DNA of 15,307 nucleotides from Gracilaria caudata (GCA_030374735.1 JASCIV010000643.1:1-15307), one strand, 5' to 3'; positions 1-7,247 are shown, numbered from the stretch's first letter. Notes: generated from the letters alone by a model not told the origin. A program made the numbers and translations.

Positions 1-1372
1 CATCTTTCCCTTGAATAAATTTGAAGCATTCGTTCACTGCTTCTATGAAATCCTTAATTGCTGCCAAAAGCACCCACCACCGAACCGGAGGCAAAGAATA
101 TTGTCGAGAATTAGCAAACTCAGTGACCTCATCTCGATGCAAGTAAAGCCAGGAACAAGCAGATCCCAATGAAAGCCATCTCGTTGACGAAACCGCAGGA
201 CAGGTGGTGCGCATTTGGTCGCGCAATGTATATTGACGTCTTAGCCAAGCGATGAGAGCGATCAGCGCAGAATAGAACTCGTGTTTGAGAATTGTCCCAA
301 ACACTTCTTGTAAGACAAGATCCAGCTGGTGTGCCGCACACCAAACCCGGTAGAACCCAGGCTTCGAGATGTGCTGGAAGCGTGTAACAGCACCTTGAAG
401 CCTGCCAGTCATGTTGCTGGCTCCATCAGTAGTCACTGAAAGTAATCTATTGTTCCAATTCGGTCCACCCAGGGAGGCAAAAACCAATGAAACCACCCGA
501 AACAATGCCTCTCCTGTATGTGATTCATGAAATGGAATGGCCAGAACGTGAACATTTTGTATGGATTGCTTACACAAAAACCGCACTCGAACATCAACAA
601 ATGTCTCACCACGATTCGTAGCAGTATCAAAGGCAATAGAAAAAGCCCACGCTGCTTTTGTAAAGAGACTTCTTCTAAGTAACTCCAGATTAACTCCAAC
701 GCATATTTGGACGTACTCACTTATGCGTCTTTCCGTGATACCCGTAAAATAAGAAACACCGGTGTGCTCTTTCGAAACTTGTACAGATTTAGATATCTGT
801 CGAAATGACATGCCAACTGCAGCATACCCTAAAACGATTTGAAACTGCTTGTGATGTTTTATCAACACTTCATAATCCTCGCTATGGGGTTTCTTGATAA
901 ACATCTTTAGCACTCTCTCATCCGTATTGCGATTGTCCGTAGAAACAAGTAAAGGCATTAAAACTTCGACAATGTCTTTGGAAATTGTGTAAGAAGTCGC
1001 ACTTTGAAATGTACTATGTGCATCCAATGTGTTCACATAGGGAACGGTTGAGTCAAAAAATGACGCCCGTTTAGCTTCTGTTGCGTTTTGATACTCATTC
1101 CACTTCGTTTTGTGCTGAGTCCGGAGGTGAGATGCGTAATTATCCGTACGGAATGGTGCTGAAAATGTTTTCACTACTGTTGTTCGTCGACCTGATACAG
1201 AAATAAGTGTAGACTTTTCTCTGCCAAATGCCTGGCAAAATCGACAGACAACGGTAGATATATTGCCGTTAGTGGCATTTCGTGCGAGCACTGCCAATCC
1301 GTATTGACGGCAGTGTGACATACAAAATGTGGAGGGCCTCTTGGTTTTGCCTATTGTAAGTTGACGAGGCAT
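1..1372 (-). CDS. hAT-superfamily transposase-like protein, 5' part only, cut by the left edge
   Basis: This frame is open from an ATG at 1372 to the window edge: 457 codons and no stop, read by hand on the minus strand. The N-terminus carries a BED-like zinc finger (C43-x2-C46 ... H82-x4-H87). Next come features of the hAT RNase H-like fold: a first candidate catalytic Asp in AFDTATNRGETFVDV (D249), a second in VTTDGASNMTG (D316), the C-x2-H motif in WCAAHQLDLVLQ (C345, H348) and the STRWLSL motif (about 397-402). The third catalytic acid should lie beyond the edge. hAT transposases cut and paste DNA using this DDE-type site. The gene is clearly less GC-rich than the genes at 2243-9291. Seen here: an intact frame and these motifs. 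Inferred: either a fairly recent element or a domesticated copy, which cannot be separated without the 3' end. Confidence 0.8.
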   Translation of the reverse strand, partial: MPRQLTIGKTKRPSTFCMSHCRQYGLAVLARNATNGNISTVVCRFCQAFGREKSTLISVSGRRTTVVKTFSAPFRTDNYASHLRTQHKTKWNEYQNATEAKRASFFDSTVPYVNTLDAHSTFQSATSYTISKDIVEVLMPLLVSTDNRNTDERVLKMFIKKPHSEDYEVLIKHHKQFQIVLGYAAVGMSFRQISKSVQVSKEHTGVSYFTGITERRISEYVQICVGVNLELLRRSLFTKAAWAFSIAFDTATNRGETFVDVRVRFLCKQSIQNVHVLAIPFHESHTGEALFRVVSLVFASLGGPNWNNRLLSVTTDGASNMTGRLQGAVTRFQHISKPGFYRVWCAAHQLDLVLQEVFGTILKHEFYSALIALIAWLRRQYTLRDQMRTTCPAVSSTRWLSLGSACSWLYLHRDEVTEFANSRQYSLPPVRWWVLLAAIKDFIEAVNECFKFIQGKD

Positions 1373-1585
1373 AGCAGTTTAAAAAGAATGGAAGATGTTG
1401 GAAGAAGTGGAATGTTGCGGACGAAGTGTTCGAAGATTGCGCTCAGACAGTGGGGCGTCAAGCCTTGAGGCTTCCAGACTTGGACTTGGGTATAGAAATG
1501 GGGTGTAGGTTGTTGGTTTTGGCAGCCTGTTTCGCTAAGATTTGGCGCCAAAGCTGTAAGATTTATTGGAGCTTACAGCGTTCTT

Positions 1586-1645
1586 TTCGGACTTTTTTAG
1601 TTTTTTAATTCGGATTTTTCGGATTTTGGGCGTCCGAATCCGAAA
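1586..1645. repeat. Cluster of TCGGATTTT-type motifs with a 9-bp inverted repeat
   Basis: CGGATTTT occurs at 1611-1618 and again at 1620-1627, with a related TTTCGGACTT near 1586. TTTCGGATT (1617-1625) and AATCCGAAA (1637-1645) form an inverted repeat around an 11-nt loop. Short repeated motifs near the ends of hAT elements are known transposase-binding sites. That role here is inferred from position upstream of the transposase gene. Confidence 0.5.
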
Positions 1646-1663
1646 CGAAAGAGGCCTGGCTGG

Positions 1664-1698
1664 CACGCGCGCGTGCGTGCGCGCGCGCGCGCGCGCGC
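1664..1698. repeat. 35-bp alternating purine-pyrimidine (CG/CA) tract
   Basis: Strict purine-pyrimidine alternation, mostly CG steps, runs for 35 bases. Such tracts can adopt Z-DNA and are slippage-prone. It marks the switch from moderate GC on the left to very high GC on the right. Confidence 0.7.
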
Positions 1699-1850
1699 CG
1701 TGAGTGCTCCTGTGATTTTTGGGTTGTGGCGGCTTTGCTTTACGTGGCGTGCGTGGCGGCGCTGTTGCGCGCGCGGCTCGTGGCGGCGCGCGCTGCGTTC
1801 GACGGTGGGCGGGTGCGGCGCGACGGGGAGCTGCGGCGCCTGGAAGAGGC

Positions 1851-2162
1851 TCAGCGCGGCGATGCTCTCAGCACGGCGATGCTCTGCGCAAGGTGCCGAC
1901 GGCGAGCGCGAGCAGCGTGGGGGACATATTCTGCCGTACGAGCGCGAGCGCCATGAGCGCGGCGAACGGCGGCGGCGGCGGCGGTGGTGGTACAAGATGC
2001 GCGACAGGAACAGGGGCAGGGCCACAACGCATGTTGGTGAGCAGCAGCGCGCACGATTCGGGCAGGTAGACTCACCGACGCGAGGTGCGCGTCGGTGAGA
2101 TGAACGCAGTGGCGGCAGAGATACTGTGGAGGTGCTCGACTCGCGCAGCGCTGACAGAACAT
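1851..2162 (-). CDS. Doubtful small Cys-rich ORF, possible first exon
   Basis: An ATG at 2162, 81 bp past the stop of the transporter on the same strand, opens a 103-codon frame. Only its first 29 residues look like protein. They hold two Cys pairs (C3-x2-C6 and C16-x2-C19), as in a small zinc-binding knuckle. Directly after codon 29 the minus strand reads GTGAGT (2075-2070), a textbook 5' splice donor in phase 0. Beyond it the frame becomes Arg/Ala-rich. Possible acceptor AGs follow, but none leads to a convincing second exon, and every confident gene in the window is intronless. It could be a first exon, a very short gene or a chance frame. I cannot assign a function. Confidence 0.15.
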   Translation of the reverse strand: MFCQRCASRAPPQYLCRHCVHLTDAHLASVSLPARIVRAAAHQHALWPCPCSCRASCTTTAAAAAVRRAHGARARTAEYVPHAARARRRHLAQSIAVLRASPR

Positions 2163-2193
2163 AAATTACCCAACGCGCCGTGGAGCGGCGTTA

Positions 2194-2215
2194 GCGCTGG
2201 CGCACGCGCCAGCGC
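2194..2215. repeat. GC-rich perfect inverted repeat just past the transporter stop
   Basis: Arms GCGCTGGCGC (2194-2203) and GCGCCAGCGC (2206-2215) pair perfectly around a 2-nt spacer. It begins 28 bp downstream of the transporter stop codon, so it would lie in the 3' UTR or at the 3' end. A similar GC hairpin follows the glycyl-tRNA synthetase gene. A chance origin is possible in DNA this rich in GC. Confidence 0.5.
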
Positions 2216-2242
2216 GTGCGACGCTTGTAGCTCGCTCTTGTT

Positions 2243-3223
2243 CTACGCGCTGTCAGCGACGGCGCCGTACTGCTTGAGCTGCTGCTGCGGCTGGTGCTGC
2301 GACTGCTGCTGCGACTGCTGCTGCGTCGCATGGTTGAGCGCCACAGTGACTGCCGCGAGCACCACCAACAACACCCCCAGCGCCATTGTGGCGGACACGC
2401 GCTCCTGCAGCAGCAGCGCGCCCAGAACGACGCTGAGCGGCGTGGACAGGTTCTGCACCACCACCGCCGGCACCACGTTTGCGCGCTGCATGCCGCAGAT
2501 GCCGAAACACTGGCTACCAAAGCCGCACAGCATAGCCAACAACGCCACGCCCGTGGCGCTCCAACTGCTGCGGCGCGCGTGTTGCACGCCGCCAAACAAC
2601 ACGGCGAGCACAAACAGACAGCTCTCGAACGCCACCACGTGGTAGATCCAGTGGTAGCGGCGCGCAAATTTGCGCACAAACAGCACGCTGGCGGAGACGA
2701 ACACGGCGGCGCAAAACGCGAGCGAGGTGCCGAGCAGCGCGTGGTGCAAGGCGATGTGGGAGAGCGCGACCGAAAACGGGTTGGATACCAGTACCACGCC
2801 CAGCACGCACGCGCACACGGCGAAATAGTCGCGCCAATCGACGCGCTCGTGCAGGAAGAGCACGCCGAGCAGCAGACTGATGGCGGGCGTGCTGGCGGCA
2901 ATGGTCATGGTAATGGCCACCGGCACGTACGATAACGCCGCGTACAGACACAGCGACGCGAGACTGGCCAGCAACGCGCGCGTCAGCAACGGGATGTAGT
3001 GCGCGTAGTGCTGGCGCGGTGCGGTGATGTGCGAGCTGTTGAACGCGAGCGCGATGAGAAGAGGCACGCTGACGAGCGGGCGCACGTACACGGCTTGCGA
3101 GGCGGTGAGCGAGAAACGTGACTGCGCAACGCGCATCAATACGGAGAGACCGGCCACGCAAAGAGAGCATAACGTCAGATGCAACAACGGCGGCACACGC
3201 CACCGTGTCGGCGCGTGGCACAT
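2243..3223 (-). CDS. DMT-superfamily membrane transporter with two EamA domains
   Basis: The 326-aa protein is almost entirely hydrophobic, with about ten membrane segments arranged as two EamA repeats (about residues 15-147 and 162-296). Each repeat ends in the family signature: TPAISLLLGVLFLHERVDW (112-130) and TPLSVVLGALLLQERVSAT (261-279). A short cytosolic tail (299-318) is Gln-rich. The length of 300-350 residues is normal for the family, which exports or exchanges small metabolites such as nucleotide sugars, amino acids or drugs. The overall feel is SLC35G/EamA-like, but no substrate can be read from sequence. I chose ATG 3223, the first in-frame ATG, because the frame beyond it begins only with a TTG at 3274. 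The gene is divergent from the small gene at 3856. Its coding sequence is very GC-rich. Confidence 0.88.
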   Translation of the reverse strand: MCHAPTRWRVPPLLHLTLCSLCVAGLSVLMRVAQSRFSLTASQAVYVRPLVSVPLLIALAFNSSHITAPRQHYAHYIPLLTRALLASLASLCLYAALSYVPVAITMTIAASTPAISLLLGVLFLHERVDWRDYFAVCACVLGVVLVSNPFSVALSHIALHHALLGTSLAFCAAVFVSASVLFVRKFARRYHWIYHVVAFESCLFVLAVLFGGVQHARRSSWSATGVALLAMLCGFGSQCFGICGMQRANVVPAVVVQNLSTPLSVVLGALLLQERVSATMALGVLLVVLAAVTVALNHATQQQSQQQSQHQPQQQLKQYGAVADSA

Positions 3224-3446
3224 CTCGGCGCGATGATGAAGCTCACACACACACAGCTCAACGCCGCACGTCAAGCACTTGTTGAGCGCTGCTGCTCTGA
3301 TTCACGCGTTATGGCGCGTGGCGCGCGGTGCCGTTAAAAACGTTTCTGGCGGCGGCGCGCGCACGTGTGGCGCACGTGCGTGCTTTGCGCTCCTTTTTGG
3401 AACGCGGTTGAACAACGAGCGCTCCAGGCGCGCGTGGACACGTCGC

Positions 3447-3467
3447 GTGTGTGTGTGTGTGTGTGTG
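3447..3467. repeat. (GT)10 microsatellite
   Basis: Ten uninterrupted GT units plus a final G lie within the divergent promoter spacer. The tract is probably length-variable between strains. Confidence 0.9.
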
Positions 3468-3567
3468 CGTGGGTGGCGCTCGTGACAAGCCACCGAGGCA
3501 ACACGGCTTTGCTCGCTTTGTGTAAACTTTCATTTCCAACGCAAGCCGTCGGCGCCGCTTTGGGCCG

Positions 3568-3575
3568 TTTAAATA
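3568..3575 (+). promoter_or_regulatory. TATA-like element TTTAAATA
   Basis: An isolated AT octamer in GC-rich surroundings lies 281 bp before ATG 3856. A start of transcription about 30 bp downstream would fall at the beginning of the CA-rich leader near 3600. This is inferred from the motif and its position only. Confidence 0.35.
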
Positions 3576-3695
3576 CGCGCCGCTTCTCAACAAACGCACA
3601 CCCCTTCGCACCGTCGCCATCCAGCGCCCATCATCAACAACACCACAAACCACCACCACCCGCCCCCCGTCGCCTCCCGCTGTCGCCTCCCGCCG

Positions 3696-3796
3696 TCGCC
3701 ACCGCCACCGCCACCGCCACCGCCACCGCTACCGCTGTCGCTACCGCTGTCGCCACCGCTATCGCTACAGCCACCGCCACCGCTACCGCCACCGCC
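3696..3796. repeat. Degenerate CCGCCA hexamer repeat tract
   Basis: About seventeen tandem copies of CCGCCA and variants (CCGCTA, CCGCTG, CTATCG) fill the last 160 bases before the small gene's ATG, probably within its 5' leader. A shorter (CCA)/(CCGCCA) tract (5139-5170) sits immediately before the glycyl-tRNA synthetase ATG. Confidence 0.85.
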
Positions 3797-3855
3797 CGTC
3801 TGCCGTTGCTTGCCGCAGGCTTTTGACGATCGATCTTGTGCCTTTTGTGTGCGCC

Positions 3856-4197
3856 ATGACTCACTTCTCCCAACCGGACGACTGGACCATCTTCCATCTG
3901 GCCGAGCAGGGCAAGCCCGGCGGCGCGTACTCGCTCAAAAACGGGCTCGACGCCGCCATGACAGCGCAGTCGAGCAGCGAATCGCCGTTCAAACCGAAGG
4001 TGCTACCGCGCGACGTCAACAGCGAGGACGCCAAGCTGCTCGACTCGCTCGCCAAGTCGTCGTCGTCGTCGGCGTCGGCATCGGCATCGGCATCGGCATC
4101 GGCAAAGCGCGCGCCAAAGTGCAAGTCAAGAAGCAGCTCGTGCAGCTCCAAGAGCGGCGCGTCGTCGCGCTCCAGCCGACCGAGGAAGACCGCCTGA
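3856..4197 (+). CDS. Small unrecognised protein with Ser-Ala repeat; C-terminal frame uncertain
   Basis: ATG 3856 opens a 113-aa frame. Residues 1-67 have balanced composition (MTHFSQPDDWTIFHLAEQGK... to DAKLLDSLAK) and match no family I know. Residues 68-82 are a Ser5 run and a Ser-Ala repeat encoded by TCG/TCGGCA microsatellite DNA. After that the same frame turns into a poor Ser/Lys/Arg tail and stops at 4197. In the frame starting two bases on (one back), the sequence after the repeat reads as a much better helix-forming segment (KVQVKKQLVQLQERRVVALQ, then PTEEDRLTRRFFTVCLNERK) continuing to about 4232 before AT-rich DNA. A one- or two-base error or slippage in the microsatellite may therefore have split the true C-terminus. 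The gene is divergent from the transporter. No function is inferred. Confidence 0.5.
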   Translation: MTHFSQPDDWTIFHLAEQGKPGGAYSLKNGLDAAMTAQSSSESPFKPKVLPRDVNSEDAKLLDSLAKSSSSSASASASASASAKRAPKCKSRSSSCSSKSGASSRSSRPRKTA

Positions 4198-4386
4198 CAC
4201 GGCGCTTCTTTACCGTGTGCCTCAACGAAAGGAAAAAAATATATATATATAGCAAAATACGCTTCGTAGATACAAACAACAGCGCGTTGAGCATTTCAGC
4301 GCGCGCGGGCTTTTCCGTGCGCGCATGGGAATCGCACGCCCCCCGCGTGTTTTGTTAGCTCGCAACATCCAAGCACGCGCAGCAAC

Positions 4387-4413
4387 AAAAAAAAAAAAAA
4401 AAAAAAAAAAAAA
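4387..4413. repeat. A27 homopolymer
   Basis: Twenty-seven consecutive A residues lie in otherwise GC-rich spacer, 190 bp past the stop of the small gene. There are no flanking duplications that would mark a retroposon tail. The exact length may be affected by sequencing. Confidence 0.9.
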
Positions 4414-5066
4414 CAATTCATGGCTTTTTGAAAGCATTGCGCGCCACCGCAGAGGCGTATTGAAGAAACCCACGCCACCGCACGTGACATGCTGTCCTCG
4501 CATCTCGCGCTAATGTTACCCCGCGCGCGCAGCACGCGCCCGCTGCACCGCTCGCTGTGCGCGTCGCCGCCTGCGCCTGCGCCAGCGCGCTGCGGCGCTG
4601 TGGTGCTCGCGCTGGCGGCGCGTGTGCGCCACACTGTGGCCACGTCAACGGGCAAAATGTTTTTCCGTTCGCGTCACATGTTGCGCGCGCACCCGCCGCC
4701 GCGCCCGCTCGCGAGAGCACAAAAAGCGCGTTTACAGTCTCAGCAACTGCACAGCGCATCGCACAGCGCATCGCGCGTCGCGCGTCGCGTGTGCGTGTGA
4801 TGATGTGATCTGATTCCACCGCTTCTGCTCCAAATTCACCCGATTCCAGTGCGCCCTTCTGCGCTGTCGCTGCCAGCGCGCACACGCTGCCACGCGCCTG
4901 TTGTACTATCCACGTGGTCCTCGTGTGCCACGTCCACCACATTGCTGCTGCTGTCAATCTACTTTGTCTGCCTCAACGCGCTCACCACGTGCGCTGCGCT
5001 GTGCAAGCGTCACGCTGTGCAGTGCTGTGCGAGTCGGTGCCACCCGACGCCGCGCCGTCTTCCTTA

Positions 5067-5171
5067 TTGCCTGCAACGCTCTCCGCCGCCAACCGTCCTT
5101 TTTCCAGACACCTCTCGCACCCGTCTGCACCCGTCGTGCGCACCACCACCACCGCCACCGCCACCACCACA
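5067..5171 (+). promoter_or_regulatory. ATG-less in-frame extension resembling a mitochondrial targeting peptide
   Basis: The synthetase frame is open upstream of ATG 5172 back to a TGA at 4806, with no ATG. From a TTG at 5067 it would add 35 residues rich in Ala, Ser, Thr and Arg and lacking acidic residues (core PATLSAANRPFSRHLSHPSA). These are the usual features of a mitochondrial presequence. A GTG at 4914 is a second possible start. Yeast GRS1 is known to make its mitochondrial form from an upstream UUG codon. Use of the same device here is inferred. Confidence 0.35.
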
Positions 5172-7247
5172 ATGACCAACCAACTCAAGCAACTGGAGGC
5201 CGCAGTCGACTCTGCCACACACGCCTACAACACGCAGAGCAACCTCGTCGCCAAGCTCCGCTGTGATCCCTCGCAAGCCGAACAACTCTCCGCCGCGCAG
5301 GTGCAACTGCGTCAGTACAAACGCGCAGTCGACGACGCTCAAAAAAAGCTCCGCGCCCAACGCGTCGATCCCTCGCAAAACGAAGCCATCGCCGCGCGCG
5401 CCGCAGCCGTCGATGTGTTACTGCGTCGTCGTTTCTTCATCGCACCCTCCTTTGAAATCTACGGCGGTGTAGCCGGTCTGTACGATTACGGTCCGCCCGG
5501 CTGTGCCGTCAAGAACAATTTACTCGCCGTATGGCGTCAGCATTTCATCGTGGAGGAGGCCATGTTGGAATTGGAGGCCACCTGTCTCACGCCCGCCGCG
5601 GTGCTCAAGGCGAGCGGTCACGTGGAGAAGTTCAATGATCTCATGGTCACTGACGTGCTCACTGCAGCGCCCTATCGCGCCGATCATCTGCTACGCGATC
5701 ATCTGCTGCAGTTGCTTGAAACCGAACCACACCATGCGCTACGCGACGAGATGTCCTATTTGCTGGCCACGCTCGATGAGCTTGACCAAGCGCAGATGGA
5801 TCAATATCTCGCCAAGTACGAGGTGAAGGCGCCGGAAACGAAAAACGACATCACGCCGTGCGCGCCGTTCAACCTCATGTTCGACACCTCCATCGGCCCG
5901 TCCGGCAAGCAGGTCGGCTACCTGCGACCGGAGACCGCGCAGGGTATTTTTGTCAACTTTAAGCGACTGCTCGAGACGGTGGGCGGCAAGCTGCCGTTTG
6001 CGTGCGCTCAGATCGGTCTGTCGTTCCGAAACGAAATCAAGCCAAGAGGTGGCTTGTTGCGTGTGCGCGAGTTTCAGCAGGCTGAGATCGAGCATTTTGT
6101 GAACCCGGACGATAAGTCACACCCCAAGTTTGACAGCGTCAAGCACGTGAGCATCAACATGTTCGGCCGGGAGCAGCAGCTGTCGCGGGAGTGCGTGCCG
6201 CTGAGGATTACGGTGGGCGAGGCGGTGGAGAAAGGGCTCATCAACAACGAGACGTTGGGCTACTTCATTGCGCGAACGAGCTTGTTTGTGGAGAAGGTGG
6301 GCATGAACATGCAGCTGGTGCGCTTCCGTCAGCATCTGGAGCACGAGATGGCGCATTATGCGTCGGACTGTTGGGATTTGGAGATCAAGAGCTTGTCGGC
6401 AAACAAGTGGGTGGAGTGCGCGGGACTGGCCGATCGCTCGGCGTACGATCTGCGCAATCACTCCGAAAAGTCTGGCATCGAGTTGACGGCGCGCGAGAAC
6501 TACGCGGAGCCGCGGCGGGTGGAGCAGCTGGTGTGCGACGCGAAGAAGAGCGTGCTCGGGCGCACGTTCAAGAAGGACGCGCAGGTGATCATGAAGGCGC
6601 TGGCGGAGAAGGGCGAGCGCGAGCTGGAACAGCTCAGGCAGCAGCTGGAAAGCGACGGCAAGGTGCAGGTGAGCGGCTTTGAGATCACGCGCGACCACGT
6701 GTCGTTCCGCACCGAGATCAAGTCGGTGTCGGGGCGCAGCTTCTACCCGTCGGTGATCGAGCCCAGTTTCGGCGTGGGGCGCATCCTGTGCTGCCTGTGG
6801 GAGCACGCGTACTACGTGCGCGAGGGCGAGGAGGACGCGGACGCGCAGACGGTGCGCGCGGTGCTGGCGCTGCCGGCGTGCGTGGCGCCCGTCAAGTGCA
6901 CGGTGCTGCCGCTGAGCAAGAACGCCGTGTTCGAGCGCGTGGTGGAGCAGGTGCGCGCGGCGCTGAGCGCGCGCGGGCTGATGAGCCGCGTGGAGGACTC
7001 GGGCATCTCGATCGGGCGGCGCTACTCGCGCGCGGACGAAATGGGCACGCCGTTCGGCATCACGGTGGACTTCCAGTCGGTGGAGGACGGCTCGGTGACG
7101 CTGCGCGAGCGCGACTCCACGCGGCAGGTGCGCGGGTCGGTGGCGGACGCGGTGGCGGCGGTGGCGGAGATGGTGGCGGGGCGGCGCTCGTGGGCGCACG
7201 TGCAGCGCAGCATGACGCCGTTTGACGCCGCGGCGGCGCCCAGCTGA
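5172..7247 (+). CDS. GARS: Glycyl-tRNA synthetase, eukaryotic class II type
   Basis: The 691-aa protein charges tRNA-Gly with glycine using ATP. Residues 5-62 form a WHEP-type helical hairpin. The class II catalytic core follows: LRRRFFIAPSFEIYGGVAGL (84-103), SGHVEKFNDLMV (148-159), GYLRPETAQGIF (249-260), motif 2 around FRNEIKPRGGLLRVREF (285-301), CAGLADRSAYDL (416-427) and motif 3 IEPSFGVGRIL (529-539). The anticodon-binding domain covers about 568-675, including SIGRRYSRADEMGTPFGIT. The length matches the human enzyme's cytosolic form (about 685). ATG 5172 has A at -3 and A at +4 and is the only ATG in frame upstream of the WHEP region. Only one such gene is visible, so a mitochondrial form may start upstream at a non-ATG codon. 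Third-position GC climbs sharply after about 6450, so the 3' third uses almost only G/C-ending codons. Confidence 0.96.
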   Translation: MTNQLKQLEAAVDSATHAYNTQSNLVAKLRCDPSQAEQLSAAQVQLRQYKRAVDDAQKKLRAQRVDPSQNEAIAARAAAVDVLLRRRFFIAPSFEIYGGVAGLYDYGPPGCAVKNNLLAVWRQHFIVEEAMLELEATCLTPAAVLKASGHVEKFNDLMVTDVLTAAPYRADHLLRDHLLQLLETEPHHALRDEMSYLLATLDELDQAQMDQYLAKYEVKAPETKNDITPCAPFNLMFDTSIGPSGKQVGYLRPETAQGIFVNFKRLLETVGGKLPFACAQIGLSFRNEIKPRGGLLRVREFQQAEIEHFVNPDDKSHPKFDSVKHVSINMFGREQQLSRECVPLRITVGEAVEKGLINNETLGYFIARTSLFVEKVGMNMQLVRFRQHLEHEMAHYASDCWDLEIKSLSANKWVECAGLADRSAYDLRNHSEKSGIELTARENYAEPRRVEQLVCDAKKSVLGRTFKKDAQVIMKALAEKGERELEQLRQQLESDGKVQVSGFEITRDHVSFRTEIKSVSGRSFYPSVIEPSFGVGRILCCLWEHAYYVREGEEDADAQTVRAVLALPACVAPVKCTVLPLSKNAVFERVVEQVRAALSARGLMSRVEDSGISIGRRYSRADEMGTPFGITVDFQSVEDGSVTLRERDSTRQVRGSVADAVAAVAEMVAGRRSWAHVQRSMTPFDAAAAPS

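Larger units (their letters stand above)
1..1662 (-). mobile_element. Probable hAT-type DNA transposon, left in the window only as its 5' part
   Basis: The transposase frame (1-1372), about 230 bp of moderate-GC leader and a cluster of TCGGATTTT-like motifs end abruptly at a GC-rich alternating tract beginning at 1664. Read on the minus strand, the sequence at 1662-1653 is CAGCCAGGCC. This vaguely resembles the CAG-start ends of hAT elements. The other terminus and the 8-bp target duplication are outside the window, so the boundary is a guess. Confidence 0.4.
1373..2242. other. Stretch without a certain gene, between the transposase and the transporter
   Basis: The first 290 bp are moderate-GC sequence belonging to the probable element. 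From 1664 on the DNA is extremely GC-rich, so long frames are open by chance on both strands and give Arg/Ala-rich, overlapping translations with no recognisable domain. The one frame with some protein-like character begins at 2162 on the minus strand and is listed separately. A near-perfect tandem duplication of a 17-bp unit (GAGCATCGCCGTGCTGA and a one-base variant, minus strand) lies around 1850-1885. I see no tRNA or other RNA gene. Confidence 0.5.
3224..3855. other. Divergent promoter and leader region between transporter and small gene
   Basis: This 632-bp spacer must hold the promoters of both flanking genes. It contains a (GT)10 microsatellite, a TTTAAATA element facing the small gene, and then a C-rich, CCA/CCGCCA-repeated leader down to ATG 3856. 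Long open frames crossing it translate into Ala-Thr or Pro/His repeats and are products of the microsatellites. I see no RNA gene. Confidence 0.6.
4198..5171. other. Spacer between the small gene and glycyl-tRNA synthetase, including its leader
   Basis: In order this holds a short AT run (TATATATATA near 4240-4249), an A27 homopolymer (4387-4413), GC-rich sequence with chance frames on both strands, a tandem 12-bp repeat (CACAGCGCATCG twice, 4750-4773), and a leader ending in CCA repeats. A 103-codon plus-strand frame beginning at ATG 4489 has an Arg/Ser/Leu-rich start, but it ends at 4800 and shows no domain. From 4809 the frame of the synthetase is open without any ATG (see the separate entry). 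I found no RNA gene. Confidence 0.5.

Noticed and set aside
129..720. Short minus-strand frames (71 and 95 codons) inside the transposase region
   Set aside because: They are off-frame readings of the single 457-codon transposase frame, which carries the hAT motifs.
2191..3221. Long alternative frames overlapping the DMT transporter on both strands
   Set aside because: Only the chosen frame gives membrane spans and both EamA signatures; the others are Arg/Ala/Cys/Ser-rich shadows.
3365..3826. A 153-codon plus-strand frame ending in a long Ala-Thr repeat
   Set aside because: It starts with a non-ATG codon and is simply the GT microsatellite and CCGCCA repeat read as Cys-Val and Ala-Thr. It fits 5' leader better.
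4387..4413. The A27 run as the tail of a retroposon
   Set aside because: No short flanking direct duplication and no SINE-like or reverse-transcriptase sequence next to it; a plain homopolymer is the simpler reading.
4418..4957. A 179-codon minus-strand frame in the spacer before glycyl-tRNA synthetase
   Set aside because: Ala/Arg/Thr-rich composition, no recognisable motif and competing open frames on the other strand; expected by chance at this GC content.
5098..5107. Pyrimidine tract plus AG (CTTTTTCCAG) as a 3' splice site before glycyl-tRNA synthetase
   Set aside because: It is a good match to an acceptor, and the Arg-rich ORF at 4489 could be an upstream targeting exon. I found no convincing donor, and the other confident genes have no introns, so it is not annotated.
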